This document shows, in pieces, positions 1 to 10,993 of a stretch of DNA of 64,000 nt. This DNA comes from Melampsora larici-populina 98AG31 (taxonomy: Eukaryota; Basidiomycota; Pucciniomycetes; Pucciniales; Melampsoraceae). The notes below the pieces were generated by a model that saw only the letters and a program-made list of their open reading frames with translations, ran no database searches and had not been told where the DNA came from. Position 1 is the first letter of the stretch. Each line of letters begins with the position of its first letter. The stretch lies in the NCBI RefSeq assembly GCF_000204055.1, contig NW_006768790.1:203534-267533 (forward strand), in the 5' to 3' direction. A program made the position numbers and the translations under genes.

Positions 1-1911
1 AAAAATGTCAGAGTGACAAAACAGAGAATTGAGATTGACAAACCGAGCAAGGAAGTAGCAACCCATGCAAACCCAAATCCGATTGGAACCTAGCAAAACA
101 AAAAAGATGTTTAATTACAATAAGGATGCGATTCGGATCGAGCACAATTCGCAGGACGTACGATGGCAATCCATTGTGCCCATGCTTGTTGCAACCCACT
201 CGCGACCATGATAGCTGAACCAGTTCCAAATACGACTGTACCAATTATAGTGGGTGTTCTATGCCGAGAAGTGAGCCGGATCATGAGCCCTGCTAGGAGA
301 GACCCAAAGGCTATGGCAATGGAATTCGGGACCAGATGAAGGCCTGCTTGAGAGGATGTTTGAGATGCAACGGTTTCGAGGTACATGGGGTACATGTATA
401 GTACACTTCGGAAGCAAGCAGATTGATCTCAGCTAATGAACATATTTTCCCAAGTGTGCTAGTAGAGAGAAGGAATTAGGTAGGTCGATTACCTGTAGAA
501 TACCATACTATGTCGAGAAATGATGTGAGTTATATCGATCATACAACAGCAGAAAGTAAAGAGGACAAACCTGATCAAGAAAAATGTACAAGCAATTGAG
601 GATGGTGACTTAAGCTTGAGTAACTTGATCGGTAGTACGGGTTCAGAAGCTACTCGAGCCTCAATGTAGACAAAGACCACGAAGAAGCAAATAAAGGAGA
701 GTAGTGTGAGATAAACTCGAGGATCTGTCCACTTGATTTCAAAAACATATTAATTGTTTGTTCTTATCTTGTAATGAGTCGAGTTTTGATCGTACTGACG
801 GGCAATTGCTGATTATTCTTGAAACTGAGCGATAATAATAAGCTCCCGTTCTGTGATTTGTGATTTGTCAACGCGCGATATAAATACGACGGTCAGCTCC
901 GCTTATACAAAACACGAAAGAGGAAAACTGACCCATAGTACTAAAGTCAAGCTTCCCCACCAATCAATCCGGCGGATCAATTCCGCTTTATCGACTGCCT
1001 CACCTTCACAGCGATAATCGATGAGATATGCCACCATTCCCATTGCAAGAACGAGGACTGGTACCTGGACTAAATTTAAATAGGTTAGAAATCTAGAGTC
1101 TTCATATGAAGTCGAGATTTAAGAGTCAGACTTTACCTATGAAAGCGTACCTCCAACCTAGCCCATCTGCAAGCCATCCACCCAAAGGTGCACCTAAGGC
1201 GGCACCAGCCCCGAAACAGATATTTGCAAGTCCTTGAACCACTCCTCTTCGATTGAGCGGTACAAGATCAGACGCGATGATGCTGCTAGTGGTCATAACC
1301 CCACCACCGCCCATACCAGCCACAAAACGAGCGAGGATGAAGGAATTCATGGAAGTAGAAAGTCCGCATGCTATAGTTCCGATGGTGAATAGGGTGAGAG
1401 CTATAAAAAGTGATAAACGTCGACCAACTAAATTTGAAAGACGACCATATAAAGCTGATGTGGCTGAAAGTGAGAGGAGATACGATGTTGCTAGCCAAGA
1501 GACCTCATTCGCAGCTGAGAACGAGGAAGCTATTGAAGAACTCAAGGTTGCGACAATTGTACTATCGAGTGCTCCAAGAAAGACGCTGAGAAAACCGGGA
1601 AACCAGTAACAAGATTAGCTGATAAACTTGAAGACCGGTCAAAAAATTAGGCAATCAGAAATTAGAACTGACGCTGTCCAAGCAGCAGCAAAGATAGTGA
1701 ACTTTTTATAATTTGGAAGGTCAATTGGTCTTTGACGATTTGATTGAGATTGAAGTAGTAATGGAGTAGTTTCATTATTGTCATTGAACTGATCTCTGAC
1801 TTGATTACCGTCAGGCTCTTCTTCATTTCTCGTCATCGCCATCGTCTGAATCAACTTTTGTATGGTCTTGCTTCTCTCAATTCCTGAAATCAATTGGTTG
1901 AGACCCGACAT
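1..1911 (-). CDS. MFS transporter, DHA2 / vacuolar basic amino-acid transporter type (3' end outside window)
   Basis: A multi-exon membrane transporter read right to left. The cytosolic N-terminus (1911-1673) is hydrophilic, with an acidic TTPLLL segment. A GTCAGT donor joins it to an exon at 1585-1137. That exon carries the hallmarks of 14-helix H+ antiporters: FLGALDSTIV in helix 1, motif A as GRLSNLVGRR, and a motif-C-like GAALGAPLGG before WRYAF. Further exons lie near 1070-940 (DYRCEGEAVDKAELIRRIDW loop), about 730-560, and 395-165 (YMYPMYLETVASQ...). The last visible exon, starting near base 90, reads VPIGFGFAWVATS and continues past the left edge. The family exports drugs or loads basic amino acids into vacuoles (Vba/Fnx1 type); the substrate cannot be told here. 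ATG at 1911 is chosen; an in-frame ATG at 1842 is also possible. Internal exon borders from 1 to 1100 are approximate. Confidence 0.85.
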
Positions 1912-2164
1912 CGAATCTCACGAGTCACAACTTGCTCCTTAACATTTTGCGGGGTTCGATCTCGGTACGCAGCCCTGCAAATCAAGTTTTATAACTGGGA
2001 TGTTGCGCTGAGCTCAAACTTAAAACTCCCCGTGAGCCAGTACCTGAGCTGTACCAGCTCGCTCAAATTTGGGTAAATGTCCATATTTCATCTCTGAAGC
2101 AAGCCCAACTCTGCTTGAGGGCCTGAGCTTCAATGTTGTGCTCTTGGAAGTTGAATGACATCGA

Positions 2165-2229
2165 CCTCATGGTTCGAACTCTGAGCCCCAAGTTGTTACT
2201 ACATATACGTGAAAAGGTGGTCAGCTTTC
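2165..2229 (+). promoter_or_regulatory. U6 copy 1 upstream (Pol III) promoter block
   Basis: This block is shared with the second U6 copy at 33840-33904, while sequence further upstream differs. It holds GGTTCGAACTC at 2171, which matches the Pol III B-box consensus, then AAGTTGTTACTACATATACG, whose CATATA sits about 25-30 nt before the snRNA 5' end, where a TATA box is expected. The B-box-like element lies 59 nt upstream of the gene, not downstream as in budding yeast or in an intron as in fission yeast. Promoter function is inferred from conservation and position. Confidence 0.55.
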
Positions 2230-2254
2230 GGCCCGCTTCGGCGGTGCCATACGT

Positions 2255-2286
<32 letters not shown>

Positions 2287-2351
2287 GGCCCCTGCACAAG
2301 GATGACACATGTAGTCAGAATGGATTCACCTACGGGTGAAGATTTTTTTTT
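2230..2351 (+). ncRNA. U6 spliceosomal snRNA, copy 1
   Basis: Recognised by the universal U6 core. A 5' hairpin closes on a TTCG loop (GGCCCGCTTCGGCGGTGCC). The ACAGAGA box lies within GATACAGAGAAGATTAGC at about 2267, with the AGC triad just after it, followed by TGGCCCCTGCACAAGGATG, the internal stem-loop and U4-pairing region. The RNA ends in a T-run at 2343-2351, as expected for RNA polymerase III. There is no intron, although U6 introns occur in some fungi. The 3' part carries an extra hairpin, TTCACC-TACG-GGTGAA, just before the terminator. U6 forms the catalytic centre of the spliceosome with U2. The 5' end is set from the hairpin and could be off by a few bases. The body is identical to the copy at 33905. 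Confidence 0.96.
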
Positions 2352-2861
2352 CTATTGTAACATCTGAATGACTGTTATTTACATCTCTTCTTTGAGTCGA
2401 CAAAGAGCCAAGTAGGAAACATCAACGTTCAGGATTGTAATAAATTTTGATCATCTCATATTTTCTTTTGGCTGCATGTCTCTTAATCAACTGATTCTTT
2501 GATATCATTTGTAAAGCACATCGGAAATATATGATCGAGATTTCATATACTATTAGAAAAGATTACAAATTGGTTCGTTTTCCGTTACAAATTTGTCTGG
2601 TAAATACACATCAACTTTTGGGAGATACCGTCTATGTAGTATTCTTCATCTTAAACACATCTCATATGTATGGAGACCATAAGCCCTAAGCCAATCAAAG
2701 AAGTCGAGGATGTATCTCAAAACTCATCTTTGTTCAAGATATAAGCTTAATTAGCAAGAGGCTCATTATAATTGTAGTCTTTAAAACATATATATATACT
2801 ATTAATTGTCATGTATTTACTATCTACTGTCATGTATTTACTATCAACTGATTCAACCCAA
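2352..2861. other. Intergenic, AT-rich
   Basis: This lies between U6 copy 1 and the 3' end of the Nup159 gene. I see AT-rich sequence and a short duplicated phrase near 2810-2845 (CTGTCATGTATTTACTATC occurs twice in close succession). There is no coding signal and no RNA gene that I recognise. Confidence 0.5.
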
Positions 2862-5800
2862 TCATCTACTACCTCTCATCCATTCTCCACTTTTACCAGT
2901 AAGTTGTTCAGATCCAAACCATTGTCCAGCTTTCCCACTACCTGGACCTAAAGGTGGTGAAGAGAGGGATTGGCCTTCAGATAAACGTCCGTGTGATAGA
3001 CGAGGGCTATGAAACCAAGTAGGTGATCGACACTGTTTCATGAACAAGAAAGTCAACTTCAACTCAAAATTCCCTACGGGACGGAGATCAGTAGACATTG
3101 TATTATAATTGAGCTTGAATTCTAACCTCATAAGACGAAGACGATTTGGTCGGTGCAGAAGGTCTGCGCGGTTTAATAATGATAGGCTCAGCAGGCAGTA
3201 TAAGTGACAAAGCACTTTCTTCTGAGGATTCAGATTCCTGAGGCATGGTCAAAATAGGACGACTTCGTTGACCAAGGATAGCATCCCTGAACCGAACACC
3301 AGTATGCTCGCTTTGCAGTGCTTGAAGCGCTGCACTTTCCGTAAAGGCTTGATTTTGTTCATGGAGGCTACCGCCCAAACTATTGTGCGGCACCAACTCC
3401 ATGGACGATTGATTTGTCTTACTCTGGGCTGCTTGTAAAGCCCTTAGCCGAGATGACAAGTGGTGAATGTGAAGGATGTGATGTGATAATGCCTGTGTAA
3501 GTTGATGTACAGATCTGTTGATCGTGTCCAAAAATGGCGGTCTACATGATACGCACAAGTCAGTAAAATCATCTCTCGAGCTCATGAGAGGAAATCAGCG
3601 TCTTACTGCATTTGACGACGCCCCGCCTTGAGACCGACAAGTCTTGAGCGCAGCGATTCCAGGGCTACAGAAACTTGACCCGTACCAAGCTTGATATCCT
3701 GGTTTGATGTAGCAAGATCAAGTTAGGCAAGCGCCGAGTCACAATAGCACAGTAAGATATTCTCACTTGGAATGACCGGCGCATACTTTTCTGACGCGCT
3801 AATTGGACTGGACTCAGTTGACGAGATCCCAACACCCTAAAATATCCAGGATCATTGTAAGCCCGAAGGATACGCTTTATCTCGTCGTGTTTCAATTCGG
3901 CTAAGCAGGAGGTGTGCATGAGTATCCAGCGGGGGGGTAATACGTAGACAATGAGGGACAGACCCTTGGATACCCCACTCTCCAGCGTACGAACAATCTG
4001 AAAACGGGAATCTAAGCGTGCGATTTCTATCTGAGCTTGCTCAGTCAGCGAGTTCACATGTCGAGACAATGTCGGAAGATCGGCCATTTGCCATTGTTTC
4101 AGCGTATGCTGGTCAGTCGTGGAATCATGTGGCCGCAGTGGTACTTTGCAGGCTTCGATGTAGCTTTGACAGGTATGGCAGACAGAGGCGAGCTTTTAGG
4201 TTATCAAGCAATCAGACGGCGTCAATGTGTTGGTGATTTTCTCAAAGATAGTACTCACTGATTGTAATGTCGAGGAAGAGATGTCAACAACTCGCAAAAT
4301 GGCTTGCTCGATCCCGACCTCAATGGAGGGAAGGGTCTCAGGTTCTGAGCTAGCTATGATCTTTGGGACAAGGGCGTGATCTAATGATGTGATGGGGAGC
4401 GAAACTGTGGCTGGTTGAGTGGAAAACGGCAGCTTCGGGTCGTGTGGTGGCGGACCCTTTGTGCCGGACGGCGATGCAACCTTGGCTGGCGAAGCAAGTA
4501 GACTCGAGGGCCCACCCATAGTGCTTTTTTGCGTGACTGAGATTGAAGAGAAGTAGCATCAGATTTTCTTTGCTTAGTCCATCATTTATATGGTTGGGGT
4601 AAAGAGAAAATTGTGATCACCTGCTGATGGTCCCTCGTTCTCTTGCGATACTAGCTTCGGCAGATTTATACCGACAGGCCCGGCCAGCTTCGCATTAGCA
4701 AGTAGACTTTTACTATTGGCGCCGCCAGGTGAATTGAAAAAAGAAAGCTTTGGACCACATTGGCCTTGTTGATCGCGAAGACCTTTTGATTCTCCGGGTC
4801 TGCTTCCAGATAAATCTGGCTTTTGGGGCGTCCCAACACCAGCTGAGGACTCTAGTAAAGTTGGCAAGGACACCGATTGGTTGATGCGCGAAGAGCTGGC
4901 GGCGGACGTTACCGAAGGATCGGAAATACTGCGACTGAGGGAAGTCGATGGTACATGAAGAACAGACGTTGCCCCCGCCAAGGAAGGCGTCTTGGATCCG
5001 ACCGGTGAAGTGCTATCAAGATGTGGGCTTCGATTTCCTGTCAATGCTGATACAAAAGGCGCGGAAGAGGTGGTGTTAGCAGACGTAACCGTCTCAGTCT
5101 GCACAAACTCACCATGTGTGTTCTGCAGCGATTGCTGCGACTGTGATGAGACCCGAGGTTGATTGGAAGGAGAATCCCGCAGAGGTGCTTTGGAAGCGGT
5201 CACAAAGGTAGGTGAATCACTTGGCTCCTGCCCGTGTGAATCAATCGAAATCTTACCTTTCGATGAAGGTTCGGGAGATAGCGCGGCCTTCTTTTTGTCC
5301 TCCAGTCCCGCTGACGCCATGGATGTCAGGATCTGTGAACCCGATGGAACAGGTCTTATAGGCCAACAAACAACGGTGTTAGCGTCTGAACTAACAGCAT
5401 ACTTTCGATATGACTTCAACATAGAATACGAACCCGCTTGGACCTACAGAAGTGACGTCTTTGGCATGATTTTCGGGTTGTTTGAGTTCTGGATCAGTAA
5501 CAGAAGCTGAGCCAGTTGTCCCACCAGGTAGACATTTAGAGGTGGATTTACCGATCCATGATTTCTCAGAGCCTGTGGCTGAAGAATGTTCGGACCCAGA
5601 GTCAGATAGAGGAGGATCGACGCCACGAGAGGGGGTTATGGATGTAGATGGGACAGCATCAGCTCGGTTGGCTTCAAGGGATCGTGAGGAGCCCCGATGT
5701 TGAGAAAATGAAAGTTCATTTCCCGAGGGCGAATTAAATGTGTTGGAAGCCTTAAACGAAGACGAGCTCCCAGCAAAAGAATTCGAATTATGCTTTGTCG

Positions 5801-8800
5801 CATCCACATTTCGCTCAGTTGGCGCACCAAAAATGTTGCCTGTGTCACCTTTTGAAGGCGTAGAGAAACTCGTTTCACTATTTGAGAATTGTCCAAATCC
5901 TCGACTAGCTGAAGCCCCCAATCCTGGGGTCACAGCAGTTGCTTGGGGCGATTGTAGTGAGATCGAATTTGGGATAGATGGAAGTGAAAGGTCATTCCTC
6001 AAGGAAGAACCAACAGTGGCGAAAGCTTTAGACGAAGAGAGGGTGGCAGGAGGAGTACCCAAAATAGCATTCGTCGCAGAAGTCGCATTCCCCTTACCGG
6101 AATCAGTTTCACTTGGAAAGGTAGGTATTGGCCCACCAGAGATGTCGGCTGTCCTGCATTTTGAAGGCGTAGAGAAACTCGATCCGCTGTTAGAGAATTG
6201 GCCAACTGCTTGACTACCTGAAGCCCCCAGCCCTTGAGTTTCAGCTGAGGCTTGGGGCGATTGGGGTGAGGTCGGATTTGGAGTAGATGGAAGTGAAAGT
6301 TCATTCTTCAAAGACGAACCAACAGTGGGGAAAACATTAGACGAGCTCCCAGGAGGGGTACTCATGGCATTCGTCGTAGAAGCCCGGTCTCCTTCATTGG
6401 AAGCAATTACACTCGGTGAGGTCGGTGATGGCCTACCAAAAATGTTGACTGTCTCACCTTTCGAAGGGGTAGAAAAACTTGATCCACTATTAGAGAATTG
6501 TCCAAATCCTCGACTAGCTGAAAGCCCCAATCCCGGGGTCACAGCGGGGGCTTGGGGTGATTGTGATGAGGCCGCATTTGGAATGGATGGAACTGAAAGC
6601 TCATTCCTCAAGGGCGACCCGAAAGTGGTAAGAACTTTAGACGGAGATGAGCTCGCAGGAGGAGTACCCTTAATAGTACTCGTCGCAGAAGCTGCAGTTC
6701 CTTTATTGGAAGCAATTTCACTCGGTGAGGCAGGTGTTGAACCATTAAAAATGTCGGCCGTGTCACCTTTTGATGGCGTAGAGAAAGTTGATCCACTTTT
6801 GGAGAATTGACCAAATCCTCGACTAACTGAAGCCCCCAATTTGGGTGTCTCGGCTGTATTTTGAGGTGAGCGTGGCGAGGCTTGAAGCGGAGTAGTTGGA
6901 AGCGAAATTTCATTTCTCAAGGGTGAACCAACAGTGGCGGAAACTTTGGGCGAAGACGAGCTCTCGGGAACTGTATTGTGATCATCATTTGTCGCAGCCG
7001 GATTTACCTCATCGGAAGCATTTTCATTCGGTAAGGTAGATGTTGATTCACCAAAAATGGCGCCTGCTTTCCCTTTTGAAGGCGTAGAGAAACTCGATTC
7101 ACTATTAGAGAATTGTTCAAACCCTCGACCAGTTGAAGACCGCAATTCTTGAGTCTCGGCCGTAGTTTGGGGCGATCGCGGGGAGGCCGGAGGGGGAGTA
7201 GATGGAATTGAAAGTTCATTCCTCAAGGGCGAACCAAAAGTGGCGAGAACCTTAGACGACGCGGGGGTTGCAGAAAGTGAAGTCTGACCATCATTTGTCG
7301 CAAGCGCATCCCCCTCATCGGAAGTCACTTCGCCCGAGGAAGTAGGTTCTGCCCCACCAGAGATGTCACCGGTCTCAACATTCGAAGTTTTAGAGATACT
7401 CGGACCAATTTCGACGACTTGTGCAACTCCCTGGACAGCGGGAGCCTCCGATTCTTCGGTCTCGTCAGCTATGGTTTGGGACGTTTGCAAGCGTTCGGAT
7501 GATGTAGGGATGCTCGAGCCACCAACTTGTAAAGCAGAAAGGGATATGGTGGTAGACGCATCAGGACTGCTAGGTGTAGGTACATCAGAAGCGACATTCT
7601 GCTCAGGAGAAGCACTGGTACTCGAGGTGCTGGATTCTGGCTCCCCTTGCTCGGAACCTGAATCCGCGATTTCCTCAGTAATGACTGTTGTTTGCACAGA
7701 TGAACCCAAGGGAGCGGAGTTACCGAATTGTAACCCAGATAGAGAAATTTCTGTAGGCTCATCAGGACTAGTAGATGCAAGCTCCTGGGCGAAACCATCC
7801 TCGGGAGCAATAGTCTCAGATGAAGGAATGACGGGGGACGTAGGCGTTATGTCAGTCTCTGTAACTTCGGCTTGTGTTTGCGGTGGCGATGTCAAAGAGC
7901 CACGAAGCTGAGTGAATGACACAGTGTTTCCTGGCGCAGACACTGCTGCAAAAGAAAGTGGACCATTCGAAGTCGAGTTTCCGGAAAAACTGCCAATAGG
8001 GGTTGCACAGGATGGTCGTTGTGGGGTTGAACTATTGTTGTCGCTAGCTCCCCAGAGGGCAGGAGTAACTGCATTCTCCCTGGGAATATTCGTGGTACTT
8101 GATGGAGTGGAAGTTGAAGCTTCAAAGATATTGCTAACACCAGCAGACGAATCAGTAAGACCGCCTGCACCTAGTTGAAGAGACGAAGAGGCGTTGTTGA
8201 ATTGTGCAAATCCGCCAGTACTTTTTGAGCCTAAAGTGCTTGCTCCAGCAGTTTCTTGCAACGTTGTAGTTGAACCTGGATTAGCAAATGCAGCGAAGCC
8301 GACTGGAGTGGTAGATGAAAAACTGGAAAAGGATGTACTAGCTGGTGCAATAGTACTTGTAGAGCCAGGCTGTGTGGCCTGTCCGCTGCCGAAGACAGAT
8401 GTGTTGGCTGATTGTCCAAAGGCCGATGAACCAAAGCCAGATTGACCAAAACCGGGTTGACCACTGGAAAAGGGTGTACTGGCTGCTAGGGGAGTACTGG
8501 TAGAAGCAGGCTGTCCAAAACTGGTCTGCGGGGTACCGAAGGCCGATGTGCTAGCTGATAGAGGTTTGGTGCCAAATGCCGAAGGTCCAAAAGACGTTTG
8601 ACCGAAAGCGGTTTGACTACTAGAAAAGGGTGTACCGGTTGGTGCAACAGTACTTTTAGGCGCCGGTGGTCCAAAAGTGGCATGTCCGGTTCCGAAGACA
8701 GATGTGCTAGCTGATTGAGATTGGGTACCAAACGTAGACTGTCCAAATGCCGATTGACCAAAGGCTGATTGTTGGCCAAAAACTGTTTGACCAAAAGCCG

Positions 8801-10432
8801 CGGTACCTTGAGATGGTTGACCAAAGGCCGAAACTGGCGTAGCCTGTCCCGAGGAAAATGCAGAGCTTGTCGAGGCTACAGGACCGAAAGCAGTTGTCTG
8901 TTGTTGAGGAGCTGAGTTACGTTCAGGCGGATTGTTGGATGGACTTTTTGTCTGATCAGCGGGTGGTGAGTCAATTCCAGAATCCATTGACAAAACCTCC
9001 TGGTCCATCGCAGGAGCAACCCAAACTGGAGGATCGCCTTGTCCTTCAGGCGCGCTTAGTTGGGTACTCCATAGACTAAGAACACCATCGGTTGTGTAAG
9101 ACCAAATTATCGAACATGTGGGTGTTGAAAAGGTAGCAGCCACCCCAAGAGGTGAAGCAGGTTCGCAAGACTCTTCCGAAGAAGGGATCTCCAAACGATG
9201 ATCTTCGCTTAAAATCAATAGTGATGGTTCCGATGCATCTTCGAAACCAATGATACCCAACTCAGTGCTATTTGATAAAGAGACGATAATCAGATATCGC
9301 CAAGTTGCAGGAGAACAACTAGGTAATCTTGTCATTAATCGATTGGGACTTGTTTCTAGTACTCCTTGCGCAGGTGTAGGATCTGGACATAATCGAAATG
9401 AATAATCGATTGGCGCCGTCTGTTTCTTGACATGGAGGGCAAAAGTCTCGGTGGCTAACTCGTCAAAACCTTCTTTGGCGACTTGTTCGCAGAAAGTGAT
9501 GATATAATCCTTCTGATCGATCCATTTGATATGAAGTACTGCATTTTCCCACAATGAGATACATCATGGTTCATGAGCTAAGATCATCCTAGAAATTTTT
9601 CAAATAGTGTTCACTCACCCTCCATACCTTCCGCCTGTGCTGGAGCTTCGATCACTCCCTTGGATTGCCCATCATGTGTGAAATATTCGAGTTTTCCGTC
9701 TTTGTAGCCCACAATTAGTCGTTTGCCCATAGGACTCCATTCAGCGGCAGTAATTGATTGAGCTTCCCAATGAACCTTTTGAACATCGTATAAATCAAGT
9801 ACTCTGATAGTTGAATCGGCGTAGACCACAGCTATCAATCCCGAAAAACTTCCACCAGGTGCCGGGTTAGGAATCAAAGCTTGAACTGGAATATTCGAAT
9901 GAGCAGTTAACTTTCGTAATGGAGTGATGTTGGTCTTGCTTATAAGATTTTGTAATGAGAAAATTGATAAAGTCCCATCAGAAGTAGCAGCCACAATCAA
10001 ACGATCGGAAGCAGCGAACGCCAAGTGAGTCAGAAACACTGAATTCGGGTCACAAAAAGTTGAGATCGGTATCGTAACATGGGCGTCTTGTGAGGTGATC
10101 CAAGTATTGACATGTGGTTCTGCATTTTTTAAACTTTGTGAAAGTTTTTCAACGCGAGTGAGTATAAATGCAGGACCAGATTGATCATTTTCGAAAGATT
10201 GAATAGCTATAATCGCCCATCCGAATTGATTCGAAATGGCAAATAGACAAGATCGAATGTTCGACTGAGGTATGAAAGGTGTGGATAGTCGAAGATGTGC
10301 TCCAACGTTGAAGGGTTTGACTAATAAAGTGTCCTAAGACCAATCAATCAAGTGAATATGAATTTTTATTTCTTCATAAGTGAATTTGATCAATGTGCTA
10401 ACCTGAACGTCCTTCTCAAGCAAGTCCATCAT
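2862..10432 (-). CDS. NUP159: Nucleoporin Nup159/Nup214 (cytoplasmic FG nucleoporin)
   Basis: A large nuclear-pore protein of the cytoplasmic filaments. In the family, the N-terminal beta-propeller anchors the helicase Dbp5 for mRNA export and the C-terminal coiled coil binds Nup82/Nsp1. The propeller is encoded at 10432-9611 and the first part of the next exon (to about 9000), with phrases such as HLAFAASDRLIVAATSDGTL and WSPMGKRLIVGYKDGKLEYF. A dense FG region follows (8900-8150; repeated SAFGQ and FGTxQ), then a Ser/Thr-rich segment, six ~100-residue FG-bearing tandem repeats (7370-5700) and more Ser-rich sequence (to 4590). Helical C-terminal exons follow (4519-2862; SLTEQAQIEIARLDSRF, then LTQALSHHILHIHHLSSRLR). 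The start is MMDLLEKD at 10432, preceded by an in-frame stop; its first intron uses GTTAGC and ends before GACACTTTATTAG. The stop is at 2862, after a junction joining SSSYE to CRSPTW. Some C-terminal exon borders are approximate. Confidence 0.9.
5700..7370 (-). repeat. Six in-frame ~300-bp (about 100-aa) repeats in Nup159
   Basis: Six degenerate units in tandem inside the main Nup159 exon. The phrase encoding LRNEL recurs at about 5710, 5995, 6305, 6605, 6912 and 7218, a spacing near 300 bp, always in the same reading frame. Each unit contains FGSxLRNELSxPSxP, then RGFGQFSNSGSSFSTPSKG, then an IFG, so about three FG dipeptides per unit. The units differ from each other at many positions, including silent ones, so the expansion is not very recent. 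Long reading frames on the opposite strand here are by-products of the repeat. Confidence 0.85.
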
Positions 10433-10993
10433 GTTCTGGTCATCAAGTTTTACAATTCTAGTGGACGGTCAAAGGGGTGAATTGCTGATCGACAATTGCA
10501 AGTTGGTTTTAACTTTTTAGCATTCATTCATCCTTGAAACTGTACCGTGTCTGATTCAACACCCGACCTTTGAAGAGGCACCGGATCTTGGGCCGGTACA
10601 TAACACCGTCGATGTGCAAGTGCCATTCCAAAAATCCTCAATCTCAATCTCAAGAGCACTTGTAGGATTCTCATGTTTCAATTTTGAATTAAATGATTTC
10701 AATGTCATCAAATAGCACACATACACGTGAAGTCAAGTTATGATTATCCATCAGCAATCTTGAATGACCTCCTAACAAGCACCTCCCAAGGTATTCAATC
10801 ATAGGGAACACGTAAATACATAAGACATAAAGCAAGTGGTGATCAATACCGCTTAAGATTGCATTATGTACTACATTCAAACACATTGATTTTCATGTGA
10901 TTCAAGAAACATGAAAAACAACTTGCCAGTAAGCAGTAAGAAACCAATGATGAGTTTTGTTTTGTTACATATCCATTCAAACACACATCCACT
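10433..10993. other. Intergenic between Nup159 5' end and NOC2 3' end
   Basis: Contains the presumed promoter of the leftward Nup159 gene and the 3' flank of the leftward NOC2 gene. I see no conserved coding sequence or RNA gene. An additional short 5' exon of Nup159 cannot be excluded. Confidence 0.4.

Noticed and set aside
2165..2185. tRNA gene suggested by the GGTTCGAACTC motif
   Set aside because: No A-box, acceptor or anticodon stems around it; the same motif sits at a fixed distance before both U6 genes instead.
5163..8445. Several rightward open frames of 80-180 codons opposite Nup159
   Set aside because: They are antisense shadows of the repetitive FG and Ser-rich coding sequence; they repeat with the same 300-bp period and show no start context or splicing.
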